Shown here: positions 34,543 to 45,060 of the stretch, piece after piece
Layout: the number at the start of each line of letters is the position of its first letter
Position numbering within the stretch: the stretch's first letter is position 1
Assembly: GCF_000147815.2 (NCBI RefSeq)
Contig: NC_015957.1
Location: 10,230,001 to 10,294,000 of the forward strand
Direction of reading: 5' to 3'
DNA from: Streptomyces violaceusniger Tu 4113
GTDB lineage: Bacteria > Actinomycetota > Actinomycetes > Streptomycetales > Streptomycetaceae
Length of the DNA: 64,000 nt
Program-made: the position numbers and the translations under genes
The notes under the pieces: model-generated
Told to the model about the DNA's origin: nothing
Databases searched by the model: none
The model's input: the letters and a program-made list of their open reading frames with translations, nothing else

Positions 34543-37068
34543 TCACGCCTCCTTGCTGAGGTTCGGGCCCGCGCCACCGGCGGCGGACTCGATCGGCGGG
34601 GTGTCCGGCAGCGCCGACTTCTCCTCGCCGCGGAAGGTGAACTTCTTCTCCTCACCCTCGCCCTCGGTGTCCACGACCACGATGTGGCCCGAACGCAGCT
34701 CGCCGAAGAGGATCTTCTCCGAGAGCACGTCCTCGATCTCGCGCTGGATCGTCCGGCGCAGCGGCCGGGCGCCCAGCACGGGGTCGTAGCCCCGCTTGGC
34801 GAGCAGCTTCTTGGCCTCGCCACTGAGCTCGATGCCCATGTCGCGGTCCTTGAGCCGCTCGTCCACCTTGGTGGTCATGAGGTCGACGATCTGGATGATG
34901 TCTTCCTCGGTGAGCTGGTGGAAGACGACCGTGTCGTCGACACGGTTGAGGAACTCGGGCCGGAAGTGCTGCTTGAGCTCCTCGTTGACCTTGTTCTTCA
35001 TCCGCTCGTAGCCGGTCTTCACATCGCCCTGGGCCGCGAAGCCCAGGTTGAAGCCCTTGGAGATGTCCCGGGTGCCGAGGTTGGTGGTCATGATGATCAC
35101 CGTGTTCTTGAAGTCCACGACCCGGCCCTGGGAGTCGGTCAGCCGACCGTCCTCCAGGATCTGCAGCAGCGAGTTGAAGATGTCCGGGTGGGCCTTCTCG
35201 ACCTCGTCGAAGAGGACCACGGAGAACGGCTTGCGGCGCACCTTCTCGGTGAGCTGGCCGCCCTCCTCATAGCCCACGTATCCGGGCGGGGAGCCGAAGA
35301 GCCGCGAGACGGTGTGCTTCTCGCTGAACTCCGACATGTCGAGCGAGATCATCGCGTCCTCGTCGCCGAAGAGGAATTCGGCGAGAGTCTTGCTGAGCTC
35401 GGTCTTACCGACACCGGACGGGCCCGCGAAGATGAACGAGCCACCGGGGCGCTTGGGGTCCTTGAGGCCCGCACGCGTGCGCCGGATGGCCTGGGAGAGC
35501 GCCTTGATGGCGTCCTTCTGGCCGATGACGCGCTTGTGCAGCTCGTCCTCCATGCGCAGCAGCCGGGAGGACTCCTCCTCGGTCAGCTTGAAGACCGGGA
35601 TGCCGGTGGCCGTGGCCAGGACCTCGGCGATCAGCTCCTCGTCGACCTCGGCGACGACGTCCATGTCGCCGGCCTTCCACTCCTTCTCCCGCTTCGCCTT
35701 GGCGGCCAGGAGCTGCTTCTCCTTGTCGCGCAGGCCCGCGGCCATCTCGAAGTCCTGCGAATCGATCGCGGACTCCTTCTCCCGGCGCACATCGGCGATC
35801 TTCTCGTCGAATTCGCGCAGGTCCGGCGGTGCGGTCATCCGGCGGATCCGCATCCGGGAACCGGCCTCGTCGATCAGGTCGATCGCCTTGTCCGGCAGGA
35901 AGCGGTCCGAGATGTAGCGGTCGGCCAGGGTGGCGGCCGCGACCAGGGCCGAGTCCGTGATCGAGACGCGGTGGTGCGCCTCGTAGCGGTCCCGCAGGCC
36001 CTTGAGGATCTCGATGGTGTGGGGCAGCGACGGCTCGGCGACCTGGATGGGCTGGAAGCGGCGCTCCAGGGCCGCGTCCTTCTCCAGGTACTTGCGGTAC
36101 TCGTCGAGCGTGGTCGCGCCGATGGTCTGCAGCTCGCCCCGCGCCAGCATCGGCTTGAGGATGCTGGCGGCATCGATCGCGCCCTCGGCGGCGCCCGCAC
36201 CCACCAGGGTGTGGAGCTCGTCGATGAACAGGATGATGTCGCCGCGGGTGCGGATCTCCTTGAGCACCTTCTTCAGGCGCTCCTCGAAATCACCGCGGTA
36301 GCGGGAGCCGGCGACCAGGGCGCCCAGGTCCAGGGTGTAGAGGTGCTTGTCCTTGAGGGTCTCGGGCACCTCGCCCTTGACGATCGCCTGGGCCAGTCCC
36401 TCGACGACCGCCGTCTTGCCGACGCCGGGCTCGCCGATGAGGACCGGGTTGTTCTTGGTGCGGCGCGAAAGCACCTGCATGACCCGCTCGATCTCCTTCT
36501 CGCGCCCGATGACCGGGTCGAGCTTGGATTCGCGGGCGGCCTGCGTGAGATTGCGGCCGAACTGGTCCAGGACGAGCGAGGTGGAGGGAGTGCCCTCCGC
36601 CGGGCCGCCGGCGGTGGCGGCCTCCTTGCCCTGGTAGCCGGAGAGCAGCTGGATGACCTGCTGCCGCACCCGGTTCAGATCGGCACCCAGCTTCACGAGG
36701 ACCTGGGCGGCGACGCCCTCGCCCTCGCGGATCAGGCCGAGCAGGATGTGCTCCGTACCGATGTAGTTGTGGCCGAGCTGAAGGGCCTCGCGGAGCGACA
36801 GCTCCAGGACCTTCTTGGCACGGGGGGTGAAGGGGATGTGCCCGGACGGGGCCTGCTGGCCCTGCCCGATGATCTCCTCCACCTGCTGGCGGACCGCCTC
36901 GAGCGAAATCCCGAGGCTCTCCAGGGCCTTAGCGGCGACACCCTCACCCTCGTGGATCAGGCCCAGGAGGATGTGTTCGGTGCCGATGTAGTTGTGGTTG
37001 AGCATCCGGGCTTCTTCCTGAGCCAGGACGACAACCCGCCGCGCGCGGTCGGTGAACCTCTCGAACAT
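34543..37068 (-). CDS. clpC: ClpC AAA+ unfoldase of the Clp protease
   Basis: An 841-residue class I Clp/Hsp100 ATPase that unfolds substrates for ClpP. The N-domain has two repeats ([19 protein letters not shown] and again LIREGEG). AAA-1 has Walker [10 protein letters not shown], then a UVR middle region near 430-460 ([20 protein letters not shown]). AAA-2 has GPSGVGKTE and the pore loop [12 protein letters not shown] near NLGFAAQGD is a likely ClpP contact. The start ATG at 37068 ([11 protein letters not shown]) follows AGGAG. A strong terminator follows. Two CGCC-N3-RGCG elements upstream resemble ClgR sites. Confidence 0.98.
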   Translation of the reverse strand: MFERFTDRARRVVVLAQEEARMLNHNYIGTEHILLGLIHEGEGVAAKALESLGISLEAVRQQVEEIIGQGQQAPSGHIPFTPRAKKVLELSLREALQLGHNYIGTEHILLGLIREGEGVAAQVLVKLGADLNRVRQQVIQLLSGYQGKEAATAGGPAEGTPSTSLVLDQFGRNLTQAARESKLDPVIGREKEIERVMQVLSRRTKNNPVLIGEPGVGKTAVVEGLAQAIVKGEVPETLKDKHLYTLDLGALVAGSRYRGDFEERLKKVLKEIRTRGDIILFIDELHTLVGAGAAEGAIDAASILKPMLARGELQTIGATTLDEYRKYLEKDAALERRFQPIQVAEPSLPHTIEILKGLRDRYEAHHRVSITDSALVAAATLADRYISDRFLPDKAIDLIDEAGSRMRIRRMTAPPDLREFDEKIADVRREKESAIDSQDFEMAAGLRDKEKQLLAAKAKREKEWKAGDMDVVAEVDEELIAEVLATATGIPVFKLTEEESSRLLRMEDELHKRVIGQKDAIKALSQAIRRTRAGLKDPKRPGGSFIFAGPSGVGKTELSKTLAEFLFGDEDAMISLDMSEFSEKHTVSRLFGSPPGYVGYEEGGQLTEKVRRKPFSVVLFDEVEKAHPDIFNSLLQILEDGRLTDSQGRVVDFKNTVIIMTTNLGTRDISKGFNLGFAAQGDVKTGYERMKNKVNEELKQHFRPEFLNRVDDTVVFHQLTEEDIIQIVDLMTTKVDERLKDRDMGIELSGEAKKLLAKRGYDPVLGARPLRRTIQREIEDVLSEKILFGELRSGHIVVVDTEGEGEEKKFTFRGEEKSALPDTPPIESAAGGAGPNLSKEA

Positions 37069-37544
37069 CGTTAATCGCTCCTCAGAGCGGTCAGAAAGAT
37101 CGGGGACGATCCCCTCCCTGTCCTTCCGCATGCTAGTCCCGCAACCCGGGACAGCTCATTCCAACTGCCGACAACCGTCCGGATCACCCCCGCTCGCGCG
37201 GGGGTAACAGCCACTGGCTTCCTGCCCGAACAGCCGACAACTGCCTTAACCCGATGGTGCGAGACGATGTTCCCGCAGGCCAGGCATCTACGCCCACCGC
37301 CAGTACGCCGATGGCGAACGCCGCTTCCTCCCGACACGCGGACCGCCCCTCCCCACTAGGGATGTCTTACCCGCAAGCACAGATGGTCCATGCCGTAGGG
37401 GCCGGTTCCCTCCGCTACGGGCGAACAACCTTGCGCCCGTTCACCGGCCCTGCACGGCTCCTTACGGGCACAGTGCGCGCACGGGCCCGCACGGTAGGTC
37501 ATCCGGGGCGTAACCAAGCGGGACGGCGGAGAGTTCTGCCGGGC
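37069..37544. other. 476-bp divergent intergenic region, clpC / SCO3374-like
   Basis: No gene is supported. Visible elements are a hairpin ACCCCCGC-TCGC-GCGGGGGT at 37186-37205; GCCGACAAC direct repeats near 37168 and 37231; and two ClgR-like motifs reading GTTCGCCATCGGCG (minus strand, 37306-37319) and GTTCGCCCGTAGCG (minus strand, 37413-37426). An in-frame upward extension of the SCO3374-like gene to 37254 shows no family features. Confidence 0.6.
37306..37426 (-). promoter_or_regulatory. Two ClgR-like sites upstream of clpC
   Basis: On the minus strand GTTCGCC-ATC-GGCG (37306-37319) and GTTCGCC-CGT-AGCG (37413-37426) both fit CGCY-N3-RGCG, the core I recall for ClgR, the activator of clpC, clpP and lon genes in actinobacteria. 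They are 238 and 345 bp from the clpC start, so a long 5' UTR or a role at the divergent gene would be needed. Confidence 0.4.
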
Positions 37545-38174
37545 ATGATCCACAGGGCCCACGGCGCGAGGCCGGCCGCACCGACGCCGGCCCCCTCTTC
37601 ACGCTGGTACGAGCGGGAGCTGGGCTGGCCGACGGCCGGCAGCGATCCCGTCGAATTGCTCACGGGGGTGGCCTTCGACGTCATCGAACTGCCGGCCGTG
37701 GCCGGATGGGCGATGCTGCGGCGCGTACCGCGGACCGGTCCGGTCGCGGTGGAGGGCGCCTGGATGCGACTCCTGGTGGCCCCTGGCAGCGCCGACGAGC
37801 TTCCGGGGCTGCTCGACTGGCTGGAGTGGGGCGGTGTGGCCCTGGACCTGGGCGCGATCGGCGCCGGAGGCCGGATCACCGCGCCATGCCCCTCCCGCTC
37901 CTGGCCGCCGCCCCTGGCCGCCGGGGCGTCCGGAGCCGGGGCGTCCGGAGCCGGGGCGTCCGGAGAGCGATGCCCGCAGGAGGCCGCCGTATGGCTGCGA
38001 CCTCCCGACCCGAGGGGCGAGGTGGAGCCAACGCTGCCGAGGACAGGCTTCGGGGGCGATGGGGGCGCCCCCGATCTCGTACGGCTCGTGAGCGCGGCGG
38101 CTACCGAATGCCTCCGCACCCGATTGGTGCGCGCCCGGCCGCTGCCGAGGCAGCGGCGAGCCGGGAAAGGCTGA
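37545..38174 (+). CDS. SCO3374-family protein, function unknown
   Basis: A 209-residue protein resembling a Streptomyces family named after SCO3374, which sits between clpC and lsr2. Conserved features are the opening SSRWYERELGWPTAG, ELLTGVAFDVIELPA and a mid-protein WLEWGGVALDLGAIG; the fold recalls the N-terminal bifunctional primase-polymerase-like module but without catalytic residues I can identify. A GASGAGASGAGASG low-complexity insertion lies near 125-140. The ATG at 37545 follows GGAGAG. It is convergent with lsr2, only 5 bp apart. Confidence 0.8.
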   Translation: MIHRAHGARPAAPTPAPSSRWYERELGWPTAGSDPVELLTGVAFDVIELPAVAGWAMLRRVPRTGPVAVEGAWMRLLVAPGSADELPGLLDWLEWGGVALDLGAIGAGGRITAPCPSRSWPPPLAAGASGAGASGAGASGERCPQEAAVWLRPPDPRGEVEPTLPRTGFGGDGGAPDLVRLVSAAATECLRTRLVRARPLPRQRRAGKG

Positions 38175-38179
38175 CGCGC

Positions 38180-38515
38180 TCAGCCGTTGGCCTTCTCGTA
38201 CGCCTCACGAACGGTCGCCGGAACACGGCCGCGGTCGTTGACCTCGTAGCCGTTCTCCTTCGCCCAGGCGCGGATCTTCGCGGTGTCCTGGCCGCCGGCC
38301 GACGCCGCGCGCGCCTTGCCCCGGCCGCCGGCGGCCCGGCCACCGGTGCGCCGGCCGCCCTTGGTGTAGGGCTCCAGGGCGTCACGGAGCTTGTCCGCGT
38401 TGTTGGTGGTGAGGTCGATCTCGTAGCTCTTGCCGTCAAGGGAGAACGTCACGGTCTCGTCCGCCTCGCCGCCGTCGAGGTCGTCGACAAGAAGGACCTG
38501 AACCTTCTGTGCCAT
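38180..38515 (-). CDS. lsr2: Lsr2 nucleoid-associated xenogeneic silencer
   Basis: A 111-residue DNA-bridging protein that coats and silences AT-rich, often horizontally acquired DNA. The N-terminal dimerisation/oligomerisation half (AQKVQVLLVDDLDGGEADET, TVTFSLDGKSYEIDLTTNNA) is linked by an Ala/Gly/Arg-rich segment to the C-terminal DNA-binding domain, whose AT-hook-like RGR is in EVNDRGRVPATVREAYEKA. The start ATG at 38515 is normal. The 220-bp region upstream (38516-38735) carries its promoter and is comparatively AT-rich near 38580-38640, consistent with autoregulation. Confidence 0.97.
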   Translation of the reverse strand: MAQKVQVLLVDDLDGGEADETVTFSLDGKSYEIDLTTNNADKLRDALEPYTKGGRRTGGRAAGGRGKARAASAGGQDTAKIRAWAKENGYEVNDRGRVPATVREAYEKANG

Positions 38516-38735
38516 GGGGTTCCTTTCAGGGAAAACGGGGGGTTCGGGGGTGCGGCGTTAGCCGCTGATGACTCACCCCCAGGTAATTACACTACGAGAG
38601 AATAGGAAACCGCCTTTCCCGGAAAAACACAAACCCCCCGGGAAGGTTCGACCGATCCACCAAGCGGGAAGCCTCGTGGAAGGTCATGTTCCGGAGCTAT
38701 GTGATAGGGGCGCGATTCGGACATAGGGCCCGCGA

Positions 38736-39257
38736 TCACAGTTGCAGAAGCATCCGGCTGTTGCCAAGGGTGTTCGGCTTCACCCGTTCGAGACCAAGGA
38801 ACTCGGCGACGCCCTCGTCATAGGAACGCAGCAGCTCGCTGTACACATCGCCGTCGACCGGCGTCTCGCCGATCTCCACGAAGCCGTGCCTGGTGAAGAA
38901 GTCGACTTCGAAGGTGAGGCAGAAAATGCGCCGCACCCCCAGCCAGCGCGCCGTCTGCAACAGCTTGTCGAGCACCAGGTGGCCTACGCCGGTGCCCTTG
39001 AGAGTCCGATCGACGGCGAGAGTGCGGACCTCCGCGAGGTCTTCCCACATGACGTGCAGCGCTCCACAGCCAATGACCTCAGCGTCCTCGTCGCGCTCGG
39101 CGACCCAGAACTCCTGGATGTCCTCGTAAAGCGTCACGGTGGCTTTGTCGAGCAGGATGCGATCGTCCACGTACGAGTCGATGAGGCGGCGCACCGCCCG
39201 TACATCGCCGGTCCGGGCACGGCGGACGGTGACTACTTTTGATAGTGGGGAGGACAT
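38736..39257 (-). CDS. Amino-acid N-acetyltransferase (short ArgA-like GNAT)
   Basis: A 173-residue GNAT protein. The core VRRARTGDVRAVRRLIDSYV, EVRTLAVDRTLKGTGVGHLV (acetyl-CoA loop RxxGxG/A as K-GTGVG) and the C-terminal FEVDFFTRHGFVEIGETPVD match the single-domain N-acetylglutamate synthases of actinobacteria, which start arginine synthesis without the amino-acid-kinase domain of E. coli ArgA. The start at 39257 could also be a GTG a few codons in. It follows the BlaI-type gene by 22 bp in the same direction. Confidence 0.88.
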   Translation of the reverse strand: MSSPLSKVVTVRRARTGDVRAVRRLIDSYVDDRILLDKATVTLYEDIQEFWVAERDEDAEVIGCGALHVMWEDLAEVRTLAVDRTLKGTGVGHLVLDKLLQTARWLGVRRIFCLTFEVDFFTRHGFVEIGETPVDGDVYSELLRSYDEGVAEFLGLERVKPNTLGNSRMLLQL

Positions 39258-39279
39258 GACCGGACGCTATCGCCCTGGG

Positions 39280-39675
39280 TCATCGCCCCGACTCACCGGG
39301 GCTCTCCCCGGTCTCCCCCAGTTGTGCGACGCGCATGGCATCCCGTAGTTGGTCACGCTGCTCTTCGGACATCATCCCGAAGAACGCGACGAGAGCGGCC
39401 GCGGGGTTGTCACTGGTCGACCACGCTTCGTTCATCAGTGCGGCCGAGTAGGCGGCGCGCGTAGAGACCGCGGCATATCGATAGGCGCGGCCTTCGACCT
39501 CCCGGCGCAGCCAGCCCTTGTGATGGAGGTTGTCCATTACGGTCATGACGGTGGTGTAGGCGATCGAGCGTTCCCGCTGAAGGTCTTCCAGCACTTCGCG
39601 GACCGTGACCGGGCGGTTCCACTTCCACACCCGCGTCATGACCGCGTCTTCGAGATCTCCCAATGGCCTAGGCAC
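39280..39675 (-). CDS. BlaI/MecI/CopY-family repressor
   Basis: A 131-residue winged-helix repressor: LGDLEDAVMTRVWKWNRPVT, the recognition helix region AYTTVMTVMDNLHHKGWLRR and the dimerising C-terminus (AALVAFFGMMSEEQRDQLRD). The Asn-Leu proteolysis site of BlaI/MecI is not obvious. No membrane BlaR-like sensor is adjacent, so the signal is unknown. TCCCGA-ATG-TCGGGA at 39699-39713, 24 bp upstream, is a small palindrome that could be its operator. Confidence 0.9.
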   Translation of the reverse strand: MPRPLGDLEDAVMTRVWKWNRPVTVREVLEDLQRERSIAYTTVMTVMDNLHHKGWLRREVEGRAYRYAAVSTRAAYSAALMNEAWSTSDNPAAALVAFFGMMSEEQRDQLRDAMRVAQLGETGESPGESGR

Positions 39676-39733
39676 ACCGAGAATAATAGTGGGAGATGTC
39701 CCGAATGTCGGGAGGTCTGCGCGGGAAAAGCCA

Positions 39734-39766
39734 CACGCCCCGGAACGCGATGCGTCCCGGGGCGTG
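39734..39766 (-). terminator. Hairpin downstream of small membrane protein gene
   Basis: Ten-bp perfect arms CACGCCCCGG (39734-39743) and CCGGGGCGTG (39757-39766) with a 13-nt loop. On the minus strand it lies 64 bp after the stop of the 60-residue gene and is followed by TTTT. Confidence 0.75.
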
Positions 39767-39829
39767 GTCCGGCGTGCTGCCGCCGTGGGGTGCGGGGGTG
39801 GCGGCGCCCGATGGGCCCGATCGATCCGA

Positions 39830-40012
39830 TCAGGCCGTCTCGCGCTCCGGGGCCGGGCCCTCGGCCTCGGTGCGGGCCGCCAGCGCCGCGTCCACCGCGG
39901 CGTCCTCCTTGGACTTGTTGGCGCCGCCCTGGCTCTTCACCATCGTCACGATGAGCGCGGTGAAGGCCACGGCCATCACGACGGGCGGGATCAGCGCGGA
40001 GACATAATCCAT
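39830..40012 (-). CDS. Small single-pass membrane protein
   Basis: A 60-residue product starting MDYVSALIPPVVMAVAFTAL, one hydrophobic helix (about 5-28) followed by an acidic/Ala-rich soluble tail (GANKSKEDAAVDAALAARTE). A perfect AGGAGG precedes the ATG at 40012, which decides the start. It resembles a short protein conserved across Streptomyces genomes. No function known. It is followed by a hairpin. Confidence 0.8.
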   Translation of the reverse strand: MDYVSALIPPVVMAVAFTALIVTMVKSQGGANKSKEDAAVDAALAARTEAEGPAPERETA

Positions 40013-40143
40013 GGCTCTCGGCCTCCTTTTGCTCGAGACCACCAGATTACGCGGCGCGCCGCGGCCCTCCGGAGCCGGGCACCGGTCCCGGGCGCGGCGG
40101 CCCGGGGGCCGGGCGAGGGCAGGGGCGGGGCCCAGGCCCGGGT

Positions 40144-40920
40144 TCAGGCCGAACGGGCCCCGGCGCCGAGCCGCGACTCCTGCTCCGGCGGCGGCGAGGG
40201 GCGGCGCTTGGGCGGGAAGACCTCCGCCGGCGTGGGCACCGGACGCCCCGGGCGCGGCGCCCGGCGGCCCGGTTCCCGTCGGTTCGGCTCCTCGCGGTCG
40301 CCGTGCTCCGGCGCCGCGGGCTTCTTGCGCGGCTGCGGCTTGGGCTCGTCGGCCTTCTGGAGCGCCTCCAGCACGATCTCCGACCCCTTCCGTACCGTCC
40401 CCTGCGCGGCCGCCCTGGGCGCCGTCGAGACCCCGCCCGGCAGGGCGCGCAGCCGGGGCCCCACGGGGCTTGTGCGCGGCTGTACGACGGCGCCGGCGCG
40501 CTCCGCGAGCCGGGCGCGCACGCCCCGCTCGGCAAGGCGCTCGCAGTGGCTCAGCAGCGCGCGTCGGCGCGTCGCCTCACCACCCCCGGCGGCCGACCCG
40601 CACAGCGCGCGGAGCGCGGCCAGATCCTCGGCCAGCGGCTCGTAACCGGCCGCGAGGGCGCCCTGGAGCTGCTCGAGATAGCCGACGGCGGCGCCGGGCA
40701 GGGCGGCGCGGTAGCGGGCGAGCTCGTCGAGCAGGAACGCTCGCAGCCGCCCGCCCTCGCGGACCGCTTCGTCCACGGCCTCGGCGAGCCGGAGACAGTC
40801 CTGGACCTCCTCCGCCCGGTCCGGGCCGAGGGGGCCGGCAGAGGGAGTGACGGGGTCGGGTCGGAGGGCGATGGCGAGGGCGCGTCGGAGCACACGCAGC
40901 TCATCCGCACTGAACGCCAT
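40144..40920 (-). CDS. Hypothetical protein with helical N-terminal half
   Basis: A 258-residue protein. The first about 150 residues are Ala/Leu/Arg-rich and likely helical (FSADELRVLRRALAIAL, VQDCLRLAEAVDEAVREGGR, LLDELARYRAALPGAAVGYL); the remainder is a disordered, Pro/Arg-rich basic tail. No signal peptide or membrane segment. No family is recognised beyond a resemblance to Streptomyces hypothetical proteins. The ATG at 40920 is chosen for GGCGGA just upstream; ATG 40950 adds 10 residues. Confidence 0.65.
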   Translation of the reverse strand: MAFSADELRVLRRALAIALRPDPVTPSAGPLGPDRAEEVQDCLRLAEAVDEAVREGGRLRAFLLDELARYRAALPGAAVGYLEQLQGALAAGYEPLAEDLAALRALCGSAAGGGEATRRRALLSHCERLAERGVRARLAERAGAVVQPRTSPVGPRLRALPGGVSTAPRAAAQGTVRKGSEIVLEALQKADEPKPQPRKKPAAPEHGDREEPNRREPGRRAPRPGRPVPTPAEVFPPKRRPSPPPEQESRLGAGARSA

Positions 40921-41297
40921 TCCGCCGCGGGATCCATATGGCGTGGGCATGGGGCGACTTTAAGTGCTAAGCGGACAAATTTCGCTCAGCGCCGGACGGT
41001 GCGGCGCGTTGCGGACGCCGAGCCGCCATACGGGGGAAGCGCCGGACGGGGCCGCGTCGAGGCGGCCCCGTCCGGACCCGGCACCCGGGGCGGACCGTCG
41101 CATCCGGGTGCCGGTGTACGTGGTCGACGGCCCTTCCGCTTGTCAATACGGAATTCGCAGTGCCGTCTTTCCCTTGACCGCTCCGTGACCAATGGCGAAG
41201 AGCGATCGGCGCCCCCGGCGAATCCAGAGCGCGGGAATTCGTTTCGGAATGCCGTCAATACGGTCGAGCACGCAGGTGAAGAGCTGATCGCCGGTGC
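40921..41297. other. 377-bp intergenic region with coaX-side hairpin
   Basis: No gene is supported; a 90-codon antisense frame here has no family features. The only clear element is the hairpin at 41042-41075. Confidence 0.6.
41042..41075 (-). terminator. Hairpin downstream of coaX operon
   Basis: Fourteen-bp perfect arms CCGGACGGGGCCGC and GCGGCCCCGTCCGG around a GTCGAG loop, about 220 bp past the coaX stop. No U tract. The likely end of the DUF2520-panC-nadB-nadC-coaX transcript. Confidence 0.65.
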
Positions 41298-42095
41298 TCA
41301 GCCGCGCGAGACGTTCCGCTCGTAGACCAGTCTGAGGCCGATCAGGGTCAACCAGGGTTCATGCTCATCGATCACTGAGGATTCTCCTAGCACCATGGGC
41401 GCCAGCCCGCCGGTGGCGATCACGGTGACGTCCTCCGGGTCCTGGGTCAGCTCCCGCGCCATTCGCCGGACGATCCCGTCCACCTGGCCCGCGAAGCCGT
41501 AGAGGATGCCGGACTGCATGGCCTCCACCGTGTTCTTCCCGATCACGCTGCGCGGGCGGGCCAGCTCGATCTTGCGCAATTGCGCCCCGCGTACGCCCAG
41601 CGCCTCGACCGAGATCTCGATGCCCGGCGCGATCACCCCGCCCACGTACTCTCCGCGCGCGCTGACCGCGTCGAAGGTCGTCGCGGTGCCGAAGTCGACG
41701 ACCACGCACGGACCCTCGTACAGCTCGACGGCGGCCAGCGCGTTGATGATCCGGTCGGCGCCGACCTCCTTGGGGTTGTCCATCAGGATCGGCACACCGG
41801 TCTTCACGCCCGGCTCGACCAGGACGGACGGCACATCGCCGTAGTAGCGGCGGGTCACCTCGCGCAGCTCGTGGAGCACCGAGGGGACGGTGGAGCAGAT
41901 GGAGATGCCCGCGATGCCGTCGCCCAGCTCCTCGCCGAGCAGCGGATGCATGCCCATCAGGCCCTGCAGCAGGACGGCGAGTTCATCGGCGGTGCGGCGG
42001 GCGTCGGTGGAGATCCGCCAGTGCTCGACGATCTCCTCGCCGTCGAACAGCCCCAGCACGGTGTGGGTGTTTCCGACGTCGATGGTCAGCAGCAT
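41298..42095 (-). CDS. coaX: Type III pantothenate kinase
   Basis: Phosphorylates pantothenate, the first step of CoA synthesis. The 265-residue ASKHA-fold enzyme has LLTIDVGNTHT (D6), VLVEPGVKTG, and the second acidic motif CVVVDFGTATTFDAV, with GGVIAPGIEIS. It is the last gene of the operon that also makes pantothenate (panC). The ATG at 42095 gives the correct N-terminus but has no good Shine-Dalgarno. Its first 27 bp are duplicated 104 bp upstream, directly after nadC, where a proper ribosome-binding site remains, so translation may depend on the short frame from the duplicate start. Confidence 0.97.
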   Translation of the reverse strand: MLLTIDVGNTHTVLGLFDGEEIVEHWRISTDARRTADELAVLLQGLMGMHPLLGEELGDGIAGISICSTVPSVLHELREVTRRYYGDVPSVLVEPGVKTGVPILMDNPKEVGADRIINALAAVELYEGPCVVVDFGTATTFDAVSARGEYVGGVIAPGIEISVEALGVRGAQLRKIELARPRSVIGKNTVEAMQSGILYGFAGQVDGIVRRMARELTQDPEDVTVIATGGLAPMVLGESSVIDEHEPWLTLIGLRLVYERNVSRG

Positions 42096-42199
42096 GGGCG
42101 GCACCGCTTCCGGGCGGGCTGACGGCCGAGGACGAGCCCTGGGGTGGTGGGTGGGGCGACGGGCGGGCGGGGGTTTCCGACGTCGATGGTCAGCAGCAT
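42069..42199 (-). repeat. 27-bp direct repeat: duplicated coaX start
   Basis: Positions 42069-42095 (coaX codons 1-9) recur exactly at 42173-42199, starting 3 nt after the nadC stop. The 77 bp between are GC-rich and non-homologous to either gene. The arrangement suggests an insertion or unequal duplication that displaced coaX from its original position. Confidence 0.93.
42086..42199 (-). CDS. Upstream ORF from duplicated coaX start (37 codons)
   Basis: Begins ATGCTGCTGACC at the duplicate start with AGGGGAAG upstream inside nadC. It reads nine coaX residues (MLLTIDVGN), then a Pro/Arg-rich stretch, and ends at TGA within coaX codons 3-4. Its ribosomes would terminate 10 nt into coaX, close enough to reinitiate. 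Whether the peptide itself matters is unknown. Confidence 0.4.
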   Translation of the reverse strand: MLLTIDVGNPRPPVAPPTTPGLVLGRQPARKRCRPCC

Positions 42200-42202
42200 C
42201 GC

Positions 42203-43233
42203 TTACTTCCCCTCGGACTCGCGCAGGTCCAGGCCGATGTCCAGGATCGGGGAGGAGTGGGTGAGCGCGCCGACCGCCAGATAGTCGACGCCCGTCTCGG
42301 CGTACGTACGGGCGCCTGCGAGCGTCAGCCGCCCCGAGGACTCCAGCGCGGCGCGCCCGGCGACCAGCTCGACGGCCTCGCGGGTCCGCTCCGGGGTGAA
42401 GTTGTCCAGCAGGATGAGGTCCGCGCCCGCCTCCAGGACCGGCGGGATCTGGTCGAGGGTGTCGACCTCCACCTCGATCGGCACGTCCGGGAACTCGGCC
42501 CGCACGGCGCCGAACGCCTCCGCCACGCCGCCCGCCGCGATCACGTGGTTGTCCTTGACCAGCGCGGCGTCCGAGAGCGACATCCGGTGGTTGACCCCGC
42601 CGCCGCAGCGCACCGCGTACTTCTCCAGGGCGCGCAGCCCCGGGGTGGTCTTACGGGTGTCACGGACCTTGGTCTTCGTCCCGTCGAGGGCGTCCGCCCA
42701 CGCACGGGTCGCCGTCGCGATACCGGAGAGCCGGCACAGGAGGTTCAGCGCGCTGCGCTCACCGGTGAGCAGGTCGCGGGTGCGGGTACGGACGCTGAGC
42801 AGCTTCTGGCCCGCCGCCACCCGGTCGCCGTCCTCGGCATGCCGCTCGACCTCGAACTCGTCCGTACAGACGACGGACAGGATCGCCTCGGCGATCCGCA
42901 GCCCCGCGACGGTGCCCGCCTCACGGGCCGTGAAGTCACCGGTGGCGAAGGCGTCCTCGGGGACGGTGGCCACGGTGGTGACGTCCACGCCCTGGTCGAG
43001 GTCCTCCTCGATGGCCATGTGCGCGACGTCCTCGACCTGGATGGGGTCGAGTCCGGCACTGATCAGCAGCTCGGCCAGGTCGGGGTCCAGACCGCACTCC
43101 ATCGGGTCGAGCCCGGAGCCGTCGGCGTCGTCGCCGCAGCCGCAGGCGTCGCCGCAGCCCGCCGCCTCGCCGGGGCGGCCGATCTGCAGCAGCGGCAGGG
43201 ACACGGATGGCTGGCGGTCTTCGGAGGTGCTGC

Positions 43234-43237
<4 letters not shown>
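42203..43237 (-). CDS. nadC: Nicotinate-nucleotide pyrophosphorylase (carboxylating)
   Basis: Converts quinolinate and PRPP to nicotinate mononucleotide. Of 344 residues, the core has MAIEEDLDQGVDVTT, ALNLLCRLSGIATATR, RDTRKTTPGLRALEKYAVRC with GGGVNHRMSLSDAALVKDNH, and the barrel end DLILLDNF. The N-terminal 55 residues are an extension containing a Cys cluster C-x3-C-x-C (28, 32, 34) and C48 in an Asp/Gly-rich context, not part of the catalytic fold. The GTG at 43237 overlaps the nadB stop (GTGA). It is followed by the duplicated coaX start. Confidence 0.96.

Positions 43238-45056
<1,819 letters not shown>

Positions 45057-45060
<4 letters not shown>

Noticed and set aside
34174..37074. 966-codon frame antisense to clpC
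   Set aside because: Mirror of the clpC codon pattern in high-GC DNA; low-complexity product with no family motifs, while clpC is unmistakable.
37254..37544. N-terminal extension of the SCO3374-like protein
   Set aside because: Residues are non-family, promoter-like DNA; ATG 37545 gives the expected N-terminus.
40986..41258. 90-codon minus-strand gene between coaX and the 258-residue gene
   Set aside because: Arg/Pro-rich product crossing a terminator hairpin; no family resemblance or good start context.
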